From: Pythium myriotylum
Lineage: Eukaryota; Oomycota; Peronosporomycetes; Pythiales; Pythiaceae
DNA: 64,000 nucleotides
Assembly: GCA_023091665.1 (NCBI GenBank)
Contig: JALJCQ010000022.1
Location: forward strand, 868,001-932,000
Reading direction: 5' to 3'
How positions within the stretch are numbered: the stretch's first letter is position 1; each line of letters begins with the position of its first letter. A program made the translations under genes and the position numbers. Shown here in pieces: positions 41,955 through 51,684 of the stretch. The notes below the pieces were generated by a model that was given only the letters and a program-made list of their open reading frames with translations, made no database searches and had not been told where the DNA came from.

Positions 41955-42755
41955 TTAAACGATGAAAGAGTCTCCCCAAATCTCGTCGTTGTCAACAAGA
42001 AGCTGAAGTGCTTCCCAAGTACTTTCGTCAAACTTGGAAACAAAGTGACTTGGGTGCGAAGGCTCCAGCGTGTAGGCAGCTGTTGGACTGGCGGTTTCCG
42101 CTCGCTCATACGAAAATGATGGAACGACGTAAGCCGCGGTTGATGTTGCTTCCATACTTTCTTGCGGAACCATGGGTCGCAGATGTTTTGATGAACACGG
42201 TGCCTGCTCTGCGCAACCCCTCAGTTGTCCCCCATGCTTACTGCGAATGTGACGGTGCAGATTACCAACAGTGCTGAAAACCTTGTCGCAGGATGGAAAC
42301 TTGCAGCGGTGGTTGTTGAACTCTCCAAAGTGAGAACTGAGGTGGCGCTCAAGCTTCGCATCACTTGAAAAGGATGCTCGACAGCCTTCGATCAAGCATT
42401 GCAATGGTTGCTGAAGCCATATGTGGCTGCGCTTATGTCGAGCGAGATTACCGGAAGTTGAAAAGCTGCGACGACAAGATTTCACCGGACATACGAAAGG
42501 CTTCTCACCCGTGTGAGAGTTCATATGATCTTTCAGAGCGTATCTTCTTTTGAAACTTTGGGAGCAATTCGGGCATACGTGCCGAAAGAGAGTGCCGTTC
42601 TTGTTCTTGAGTCCAAATGGACGGTAATCCGAGCCGTCGTCTGACGTTTCTGAAGGGACCTCGCTGGGGCGATAGACCTTGTCATCTTGTTGAAGAGCGT
42701 TGCTGTCCAAGTTATCAACAATGCTGGTAGGTTGCGGGCGCGCTGGTGTTGTCAT
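41955..42755 (-). CDS. C2H2 zinc-finger protein E (four fingers)
   Basis: 266 residues from the ATG at 42755. The N-terminus has acidic patches. Four fingers carry intact ligands and helices YALKDH, SGNLARH, DAKLERH and VGNLHRH, with linkers HTGEKPF (the classical form), HIWLQQPL and HFGEFNNH. The C-terminus has the family motif (WEALQLLVDNDEIW). It is the most separated copy (about 10 kb from gene D). Same inferred role as the paralogs. Confidence 0.88.
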   Translation of the reverse strand: MTTPARPQPTSIVDNLDSNALQQDDKVYRPSEVPSETSDDGSDYRPFGLKNKNGTLFRHVCPNCSQSFKRRYALKDHMNSHTGEKPFVCPVKSCRRSFSTSGNLARHKRSHIWLQQPLQCLIEGCRASFSSDAKLERHLSSHFGEFNNHRCKFPSCDKVFSTVGNLHRHIRSKHGGQLRGCAEQAPCSSKHLRPMVPQESMEATSTAAYVVPSFSYERAETASPTAAYTLEPSHPSHFVSKFDESTWEALQLLVDNDEIWGDSFIV

Positions 42756-43334
42756 CGAATCTTCTTCTGCGGTTGGAATGTGGTATTTTGAGAAGTGAGA
42801 AGTATGTCACGCTGTGCTGTGCAGCGCTAACCCAGCCATGAGACTAGGGCTCGACTTGGGATCCTAACCTTATGAGGAGATGGCTACCGAGTACAGATCG
42901 TCCGGGAAGGCATGTCTAGCCTTGACGGATTGAACCTTGGTCCTCCGCGTCTATTTCATGTCCCGCCGTGCCTCTACCCACAAATCACCACAAATCGCGT
43001 TCAGGTAATGTGTTCTTGACGATTACATTGACAGCTCTGCAATTAACGCGCCTTGGAAGGAGGGGTTGCGTCCCAGGAGCAGTGTCGCGACTAGTCTAGA
43101 AGAAAGAACGACCAATAGTTTCCGCCACCGGTGGTTCAGAAAGTGCCCACACAATCGAAATATTATGTGTGCATCGAGGATCTCCTTCGACGCATCCATC
43201 ACTGTTCCACTCTACAAAAATGGATTGTTTATGTTCAAAATTGCACTCGCTTGCAGTATCAGTTGGCCATAAAACGAACCTTCTGGTTGTCTTGGTTGAG
43301 GTTGATCAGACATGCTACTGTACGTGGAGCGGAT

Positions 43335-43545
43335 CGTATCCACGCATACGGAGTTGATCGGTCACTCTGACCTACCTAAGCCACTTGCACACGATCTTCG
43401 TCCGTGGTAATCTCTACAAAATCACTGCGTTGATCCTCGGCAGGCATAACCCAGAGCTATTTGGACTAACTCTGATGAACTCAACAGACTTTTTGCCTTT
43501 GAGCGTGAGTTCTATTGCATCGCATATAGTGAACCCTGTAGCCGG
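43335..43545 (+). mobile_element. Tail-to-tail pair of diverged LINE ends
   Basis: The plus copy keeps LPKPLAHDLRPW-like coding and CTCAACAGAC. It runs into a minus copy read as CCCGGCTACAGGGTTCACTA, CAATAGAACTCACGC and TCAAAGGCAAA. The minus tail matches the tail of the copy near 44400. Confidence 0.55.
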
Positions 43546-43729
43546 GACTCAGTAAACGTCATCATCAAGTCTAGATTTGCTTACGAACGTGTAGAATCCA
43601 TACATACACGCTGCCATCATCACTTCAAGTTTCGCGCCATACTTGTGGGCTGTCCTTCTGCTCTGATAGAGGGCACGTTCGTGGTCTCCAGCTTCCGGTT
43701 GTGCCACACGGTACATGAGGCTACGTCCG

Positions 43730-43787
43730 GGACGAACTCAATAGATTTCACGTGCATCATCATCATCACCACCACCACCATCATCTA
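43730..43787 (+). mobile_element. 58-bp LINE insertion with 12-bp target duplication
   Basis: AGGCTACGTCCG occurs at 43718-43729 and 43788-43799. The insert is only GAACTCAATAGATTTCACG plus a CATCATCATC/ACCACC tail. Confidence 0.88.
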
Positions 43788-44334
43788 AGGCTACGTCCGC
43801 CGTCAACATTCTTTGTTTGTATGGTTGCCGTGGACCCAAGCTCTAGGTCGTTCGCAGCAACCCTACACAGCACATCTCGCTGGTGGCTCGCAACCTGAGG
43901 TACGAAGAACGGCCTGGATCGTCATTCACAACGTCACGATGTGATATTCCGTTCTTTTGGCAATCCTTGGATTGGTGTCTCTTGAAGCTGCGCACGATTC
44001 CCATTGTATCCAGAGGGTGTCAGATGTGGCGGTATAGACGAGACTCCAGGCAATGGTGACGATAAGAGGCCGAGTGTGCGCTTTTTGTCCGCCGTGATGT
44101 CCCAATGACGCACTTCTGGCGTGATCAAAAATCGCATTCGCCCGGATCCGGTGTGTACACCACCATAATCAACCGTAGTCCTATCATCTCCGTCACATCA
44201 CTGTATTGTGACATTGGATCGGGCTTCGTCAGACAAAGAGATGCGTTTGATCAATCATTCGTGGCTGGGACGACATGCCCCTCTCAGGTTGTATCTGGTA
44301 ATCTACCTCGCAGTCTAGTGAGCTTCCTGGCACA

Positions 44335-44465
44335 GAGCGCTATGTCGATCTCGAATGGCAATCGCGCCTTCTCCGCCCCGACTCATCGTGGTAGTCCATA
44401 CATCACCCAGCTATAGGGTTCACTAATTGCGATCCAATAGACCTCACGTTCAAAGGCAAAAGGCT
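44335..44465 (+). mobile_element. LINE 3' end with variant tail
   Basis: It contains CCAGCTATAGGGTTCACTA, GATCCAATAGACCTCACG and TTCAAAGGCAAAAGG, the same variant tail as the inverted copy near 43490. Confidence 0.6.
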
Positions 44466-44513
44466 AAGTCGGTCTTGAATTCGCTTCACATCAGCCCTGC
44501 ATAACGCACTACT

Positions 44514-44923
44514 TGTGACAGAGTCCTTACAATAGACTCTGCCTCTCTACACTATACTGAGCGCGAGATAAATCCAGCATAGCCGGACAAGACTGCTCTT
44601 GTCCGGAGCCCCAACTATAACACGGAGGGATGACCTCAGTAATCCCATACAAACAGTAGGATAAGTTTGGCTAAGAACATCTCGTGTCCTGACTCGTACA
44701 CGGAGTCTAGACCAAAGATCCAGTATAGTTTATTCAAGATTAGTTAGGAGAGACGACGTAAACCATATGGGTGGCTCAGACAGTAAGGCTCGGGAGGTTT
44801 GAATCCCGGCCCCATTCAATATCACTCCACAACTTGCCATCGAGCAATCAAGTCTAGCCTTCTTCGCCCCAACTAGCCTCGGCTTTGGTCTTCCCCGCTC
44901 AGTGTCGCCCCGCTTCTGTGACA
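44514..44923 (+). repeat. 5' LTR (410 bp)
   Basis: Ends TGTGACAGAG and CTTCTGTGACA. Inside is a hairpin, GCCGGACAAGA/TCTTGTCCGG (about 44589-44615), and a word resembling a pol III B box (GGTTTGAATCCC) near 44800. Confidence 0.92.
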
Positions 44924-44941
44924 TGGTAGCACTTGTTGGAA
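44924..44941 (+). promoter_or_regulatory. Primer binding site
   Basis: TGGTAGCACTTGTTGG starts directly after the 5' LTR. The TGG start is what is expected from pairing with a tRNA 3' CCA end. I do not assign the tRNA. Confidence 0.65.
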
Positions 44942-45257
44942 GACTAGACCAAGCCAACTCGTGCTAAGCCAGACTACCCAGGCTAGGCCAAACCAACCAA
45001 AGTCGTCATCTGACGAGGGCGGTTACCAACATCTCGTCGCGCACAATCTGTTACGTTCCGTAGCTGGTTGGTGTGGTTACGTCGTTGTGTGGCACACACA
45101 TTGGAGACTCTTTCGGTGGGTCCGCGGCCTTACGTGCCTCATCAGAGCACTTATCCCGCCATCGAAAACACAGAGAATAACTCTCCTTTAGCTGCCCTCT
45201 AACGATCGTTAGATCCACATCCGTTGCTATAGAACTGTGATAGTGTTGCAACACTTG

Positions 45258-45572
45258 ATGGGGAAGCGGAAAACTCGTGAACCCGAGAACCCTTTCCAAT
45301 ACGATACTGAGTGCTTGACTCAGAACTTCGAAAAGCTTGATAAGCTCCGTCACGACCTTTGGCTCACGACGGTTAAGCAACAGAAACTCGTGAAGTTAAT
45401 TCGTGACGAGATCCCTGACTCGTTCGATCACGAGACTCGGAACCTGTTGCAGTCGACCACGAACTTGCTCTTGCACCACATCGACAAGACCCAAACGGTC
45501 GTTTCAAGCACTTTCGATCACTCCATTCACCTCTTCAACAAGAAGAAGAAGAAGAAGAAGACCAAGAACTAG
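45258..45572 (+). CDS. Small lysine-rich leader ORF of the Ty3 element
   Basis: 104 residues from the ATG at 45258, lying between the primer site and gag. The N-terminus is basic (MGKRKTREPE). The middle is helical, with a likely coil (NFEKLDKLRHDLWLTTVKQQ), and the C-terminus is a run of lysines (NKKKKKKKTKN). Gag starts 124 bases later in another frame. No known domain is recognised. It could be a nucleic-acid-binding accessory protein, an upstream ORF that limits gag translation, or chance. The element is young, so the open frame alone is weak evidence of selection. Confidence 0.45.
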   Translation: MGKRKTREPENPFQYDTECLTQNFEKLDKLRHDLWLTTVKQQKLVKLIRDEIPDSFDHETRNLLQSTTNLLLHHIDKTQTVVSSTFDHSIHLFNKKKKKKKTKN

Positions 45573-45696
45573 ATTTAGTTTAGGTTTTTCAAAATTTAGT
45601 TTTCTTCTACTTTAGCCTTCATTTTAGGTTAGTTAAAGTAGAGTAGAATCAAGTCAGAAGTAAGCAAGTGAACACGCAAGTGGAGTCCAACTTCTC

Positions 45697-48600
45697 ATGT
45701 CCGGACGTCGATCCCGAGAAGTTGAGCGTGAGTCACCGAACTTACGTCCCCGTCAACAAAGTCGATCGAACGACACTCCAGACGTTGAGCGTGCACGTTC
45801 TGCATCACGCCCACGCCCGGCCGCTGCACAAGAAGAGATGGATCAGCCAGAAGTACCTCAGGCTGTACCACCGCAGGCCGCACCAGCCGCAGCTGCGCAA
45901 CCAGCTGCTGCCCCGTCCATGGATCCGGCTCTCTTCTACCAGTTTATGATGATGATGCAGCAGAACAATGTGCAATCGCAAGCACGTATGCAAGCGTTTA
46001 TGCAACAGTCGCAAGCACAGTTCATGCAGATGCTGAACCTTCAAGGGCCATCGCGCAAGAAGGAACCGCCATGGTATGAAGGCAAGCAGAATGAAGACGT
46101 CGAATTATGGATATTCAACACGGAAGATTGCTATGCGTTCAAGCGCGCGATAATGGAAGCCGACTCTTCTGCATTCGTTGAAGAGATTACAGGAAACCTC
46201 GGCAAGTCTGTACAGAATTGGGTACGGACGACTTTTACCGCAGAATGCGCGCGAGACGGCGTAAACAAGACGTGGGAACGTTTCAAGGAGAAGCTGCGTA
46301 AGCGCTTCAAGCCTGTTGATTTCGAGTACAACCTCCGTGAGCGAATGTTTGAACTCAAGCAAACTGCTTCGATTCACGATTACGTGACGAAGTTCCAGGA
46401 CTTGCTTTCGCAAGCGCAACAGCGGATCGAGGATCTTGATCAGCGCTTTTACTTCCAGAACGGTCTACGCGCAGAGACGTGCGCCAAGATCAAGGAGGAA
46501 AGTCCAAAGAATCTCGATGATACGATCGAGATTGCCACGAACTTCGAGTTTGCACATTATTCCGGGAAATCTGCCAGACTACAAGGGCAGAAGTCTTCCA
46601 AGCCGAATCACGACACGGCCGCAGACATGACCAAGTCGAAGAAAGGCAAGAAAAGTCATAAGTCCCAAGACGACAAGAAGGGTGATGACTGGAAGAAGAA
46701 TGCAACATGTCACGCTTGCAAGAAAAAGGGCCACATTTCTCCTGAATGTCCCGACAAGAAGAAGGAAGCCAACAACTACATCAGTGGCGCCTTCTATGCG
46801 ATTCTTGAAGTACAAGCACTCGCGTATGACAAGCCGGAAAAGAAGAAGAATGTATCTATCTTCATTGATAATGGTTGTAGTCTAAACGGCATCTCGGAAG
46901 ATTTGGCACAATCATTGAACCTCAAAGTGCACGAAGACAAACAAGACACCATGGAAGTTGATCTTGGATTTGGTCAGAAGGTGCATCGACCCCGTCGCAC
47001 TGCTGAAATGAATCTTGAGGTTCCTGGTTTCCCTGCCATGAAGTCTAAGTTCCAGGTCATGCCGATCCCTGAGGACAAAGACGTGATTCTCGGTATGATT
47101 TGGCTCCGTGAGCAAAACCCCGAGATTGACTGGAAAACTCTCCAACTGTCGCCTCGCACTCAAGCTGCGCCAGACCCACCGCTACGTCTTCGTACACCAA
47201 CGGTGCGCCCTGCTCGCTTTGTTGCGAATCGCCGTCGAGCGAGACAGACTCAGACCCGTGAGATCTTCAACTTTTATCGTCAACACGGTCACAATGGAGA
47301 ATTCGGTCAGACCAAGTTCATCTCCATGAAGAAATTTGCCAAAGAGTTGCGCAAGGGAGATGTCGAGTGCGTGTTTATGGTGAATCCACACGACTCGGAA
47401 AAGGCTGCTAGGTATATGCAGCAAGGGTGGGACGCTTTAAAGGATAACCCAGCATATGATGTGCTGTGGAAGCGTCGTGATACAGTGTTTCGAACTGAAC
47501 TACCGAACACTGTTCCGCCTGTTCGTGAGGGTATTGAACATGTCATCGAAATCAAGCCCGGTACGAAACCTATTCACGTTCCTCAGTGGCGCCAGAGCCC
47601 TGAGCAACGCAAGGTGATTCAAGAATGGACGAAGGAAATGGTCAAAGCCAATATCATTAGACCAAGTACATCTCCTTTCTCGGCACCAACCTTTTGTGTG
47701 AAGAAGCCTGTTGGTTGGCGAATAGTCCACGACTTTCGTCTGTTGAACCACAACACAGTGTTGCCTGCTATTCCAATGCCACGCAAAGAAGATACCTTTG
47801 ACGCCATGACTGGTAGTTACTGGTTTTCGTGCATGGATTTGCTGTGGGGTTACTACCAGGTAAAACTCAGAGAACAAGATATACCATTCACGGCGTTTTC
47901 AACGCCTGATGGGTTGTTTGAGTATTTGGTAACTCCAATGGGACTCAGCGGGAGTCCAGGCACCTTCAACCGTCTTCTTCAACGTGTCTTCAGCGACTTG
48001 CGCGATTGCATGCGCATCTACTTCGACGACATCTATGTCTTCACGAAAAGCACGGACATCAACGAGCACCTCGAGGCTCTCGATCGTGTTCTTCAACGAT
48101 GTGAAGATCAACAGCTGTACATCAAACTGTCGAAGTGTCAGTTCTGTGTTCCTGAGATTCCTTGTCTCGGTGACTTTGTCGGTCGCAACGGTGTGCGTAT
48201 GGACCCGGACAAGATCAAGATCATCAAGGACTGGCCCGTTCCAAAGACGAAGAAGCAGATGGAGAGCTTTCTAGGTACTACTGTGTACGTCTCTCGTTTC
48301 TGCCCGGACTTTGCACAGTTTGCGGGTCCACTTCATGAGTGTATCAAGGGGAAGAAATCCAGTGAGGCAATCCAACTCTCTGACCATGCTTCGAGCAACT
48401 CAAGCAGCGCCTGTCTTCACCACCTGTTTTGAAACTACCGGACTTCTCGAAGCCTTTCGGAATCCGGATGGATGCGTCCAACTTCGCCATTGGGGGAGTC
48501 TTGTTTCAAAAGGAGGGAGAGCTAGAGTATCCCATCGCATACACAGGACGAAAAATGAAGTCTGCTGAACTCAACTACCCTGTTCGTGAACAAGAACTTC

Positions 48601-50420
48601 TCGCGATCATGCACGCGCTAAAGGTGTGGCGTGTGTACCTTCTCGATCATCCATTTGTTGTGGAAACGGATCACAAGAGTATAGAGACGATCTTGACACA
48701 GAAGACAACGAACAGAAGAGTTGCACGTTGGTTCAACGAACTTGCTGAGTTTCACCCTCAGTTCAAGTGGATTCCAGGACACACGAATCACGTCGCTGAC
48801 GCGTTATACCGGAGCCCGGGCTTTGAGCACAAGGCTGCTCAAGTTAGACTACAAGATCTTCTTGATGCAGCAGCAAGCCGCGAGATTGTAGCAACTATTG
48901 AAGCGAGCCCCGTCTCAGTCAAAGAGTCGGTGAAGAAGCTGTACAAGTCAGATCAACGAACACGAGACATTCTGGAAAAGATGGCTGATGGTGTGCAAGT
49001 ACCAAAGCACTCGGTCGTCGACGGACTCCTTTACTATCAAACAATGGAGGACGAACATCCCAGACTTGTGATTCCTGAGAACGAAGATCTGAAGAATCGT
49101 GTAATCTATGAGAATCACGGTGTTTTGACCGCTGGTCATCCTGGTTACTACAAGACGTATCTTGCAGTCCAGAAGAAGTACTATTGGCCGCGCATGACCA
49201 AGTACATCCAGCGTTACGTGAACACTTGTGAGATGTGTCAGCGTAACAAAGCCAGGCAATTTAAACCGCCAGGTCTCCTCAATCCACTCAGTATTCCATC
49301 GGGAAGATGGGTTGAGATTTCCATGGACTTTCTGGTATCCTTACCGAAGACCAAGGAAGATGATGATGCAATCATGGTAATTGTCGATCGTCTGACGAAA
49401 CGTGCCAAGTTCATCGCAACTAAGACGACTGCATCAGCGGAGGACACCGCGAGTCTTTTCATGAAGCACTACGTGAAAGATCATGGTATCCCCAAGACCA
49501 TTGTGTCGGATCGTGACTCTAAGTTCACATCCAAGTTTTGGACCTCAGTGGCATCGATCCTGAAGTCTCAGCACAATCTCTCATCAGCGTTCCGTCCCCA
49601 AACAGATGGACAGACAGAACGGACGAATCGTTTCGTCGAGGATTATCTCCGAGGAGTTGTGAATCCAGCACAGAATGACTGGAGTGAATATTTGCACTTA
49701 GCAGAGTTTGCGTATAACCGCAGAGTGCATTCTTCGATCGGTATGTCACCTTTCGAAGCTGATCTTGGCTATGTTCCATACATGCCGGATGATGTTGCAG
49801 CTGATCCAGAGTTCACTAAGTTGAGCAAGACAGCAAAAGAGTTTCTCTTGCAACAAGAAGTCTTTCTTCGGAAAGCACAAGACGCTATGAGTGAAGCGCA
49901 AGAACGTATGAAGTCGTACTACGACAGGAACCGCAAGCACCAAGAGTTTGAGATCGGTCAACTCGTATTGCTTAACGGTAAGAATCTGGACATCCGCCAC
50001 AAGGGCTTCGCATCGACAAGCAAGTTGGCACCAAGATTCGTTGGACCCTACCCCATCGTGAAGAAAGTCCACCATGATTCATACGAGATCGCTATGTCGA
50101 AGGATCTTCGAATCCATCCTGTATTTCACACTTCACGGTTGAAGCTGTATCAGAAGGACGACAGGCGGCATCAGCAAGCTGCTAAGGTTTTACTTGCAGA
50201 CGGAACAGAAGGACAACTGGTCCAAGCAGTCATTGGAGACCGCAGACGTCAAGGTAAACAGCAGTACAAGATCCATTGGCTTGGAGAAACCGTGAGACAA
50301 GCCACTTGGGAACCCATTGAGAACTTGAAGCAAATTCCAGGGCTGATCGCCGAGTACTGGAGCAACAAGAAGGGAAGTCTTCTCTCGAAGGGAGGTCATG
50401 TGACAGAGTCCTTACAATAG
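45697..50420 (+). pseudogene. Gag-Pol polyprotein with chromodomain, single frameshift near 48388
   Basis: The first frame, 45697-48432, has 911 residues. It starts with an Arg/Ser/Pro/Ala-rich Gag N-terminus, then Met/Gln-rich repeats, the Gag capsid region, a knuckle CHACKKKGHISPEC (338-351), a protease with FIDNGC (Asp391; the usual DTG or DSG is DNG here) and reverse transcriptase with motif A (CMDLLWGYYQ, about 712-721) and FDD (776-778). After a one-base loss the second frame (to 50420) holds RNase H (MDASNFAIGG), the integrase zinc region (CEMCQRNK), the integrase core (SMDFLVSLP, VSDRDSKF, TDGQTERTNR), a GPYP-like motif and a chromodomain (YKIHWLGETVRQATWEP). The stop overlaps the LTR start. 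Confidence 0.9.
50387..50398 (+). promoter_or_regulatory. Polypurine tract
   Basis: GAAGGGAGGTCA directly abuts the 3' LTR. Confidence 0.75.
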
Positions 50421-50808
50421 ACTCTGCCTCTCTACACTATACTGAGCGCGAGATAAATCCAGCATAGCCGGACAAGACTGCTCTTGTCCGGAGCCCCAAC
50501 TATAACACGGAGGGATGACCTCAGTAATCCCATACAAACAGTAGGATAAGTTTGGCTAAGAACATCTCGTGTCCTGACTCGTACACGGAGTCTAGACCAA
50601 AGATCCAGTATAGTTTATTCAAGATTAGTTAGGAGAGACGACGTAAACCATATGGGTGGCTCAGACAGTAAGGCTCGGGAGGTTTGAATCCCGGCCCCAT
50701 TCAATATCACTCCACAACTTGCCATCGAGCAATCAAGTCTAGCCTTCTTCGCCCCAACTAGCCTCGGCTTCGGTCTTCCCCGCTCAGTGTCGCCCCGCTT
50801 CTGTGACA
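50399..50808 (+). repeat. 3' LTR (410 bp)
   Basis: Identical to the 5' LTR except for one T/C change (GGCTTTGG versus GGCTTCGG). Confidence 0.92.
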
Positions 50809-50813
50809 CTACT

Positions 50814-51684
50814 GCAGTACAATCGATGGTATCAGGACACAGTTAAATGCGACCAATACACCTTACATGCAACAACAACAAGTATTACAATCAGTGGATG
50901 GTCCATGGAGCGCTCTTCATCATATTATGATGAAGAGTGGTGCATGGTCCATCTATTGATACAACAGAATTCAGACAAAGTTTGTCATGATTCTTTCCCC
51001 AGGCGCCTTGTTGGTACTTTTAATACACGGGCAAGGAACCTGGGCAACGAATTAGTGTCCACTACCAACCTAAGCGACACCAGTATTGGGCTTCACGAAA
51101 ACAGATAGAATAGACGAACCATACAACTTCGGCTTGCGGACACGTGATGTAAGCTTCCGTAATACCAGCAACAACAAAAGACTATCTGGCTTCACACGAC
51201 TGCAATCAGTTTGTACATGGGTGTCTATGATCCTTTGAATGCCATGCTTGATACCATCGGATCAATTCAAACACTTCAGTGTGAGCACGTGGTGGAAGGG
51301 GTCATTCCCACCCAGCGTACAACAACAACAAATATAGTTTCCGAAACACTTCTGTCCTATCCCCATTCAGTGTTACCGTTACTTTTCACGTCTTCCTGTT
51401 CATGGAACCAACCGATCCAAGAAATAGTGGTGTCCCCTGCTTTCCAAGTGTCGAACAATCAGACGACTGACTTAAAGAGGACCAAGTCCACATCGCATCT
51501 GTCAAAACAATGAAGGATAGTGCGGATCTGCCACCATTCAGCAACAAACGTCATCTTCCCCGGTATAAGATCCTTGGCGACAGCTCAACGGCGGAGTAGC
51601 TCTGTAGCCAGTCTATTTGGCTCCAGGGCTGGAACCAACATCACATTCTGGCATTTGCCACCCATCGCAGAAGTCTCGACGCCA
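50814..51684. other. Intergenic stretch upstream of GH5 copy 2
   Basis: No gene is supported. Three or four CAACAACAA words recur at about 50868, 51170 and 51322. A short inverted ATGATGAAGAG/CTCTTCATCAT pair lies near 50910-50940. Confidence 0.5.

Larger units (their letters stand above)
42756..44513. other. Intergenic stretch with several LINE ends
   Basis: No gene is supported. It holds a LINE 3' end at about 43335-43490, an inverted variant tail at about 43490-43545, a 58-bp LINE insertion (43730-43787), and another LINE end at about 44335-44465 with the variant tail CGTTCAAAGGCAAAAGG. Confidence 0.55.
44514..50808 (+). mobile_element. Ty3/gypsy chromovirus-type element, one frameshift from open
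   Basis: Direct 410-bp LTRs (44514-44923 and 50399-50808) begin and end with TGTGACA and differ at about one base. A 5-bp target duplication CTACT is present at 44509-44513 and 50809-50813. Internal order: primer site, a small leader ORF, gag, pol, chromodomain, polypurine tract. One base appears missing near 48388. Otherwise the element is well preserved and young. Confidence 0.95.

Noticed and set aside
44740..44830. tRNA gene in the Ty3 LTR
   Set aside because: A-box and B-box-like words are too close and no anticodon arm exists, so it is kept only as a low-interest finding.
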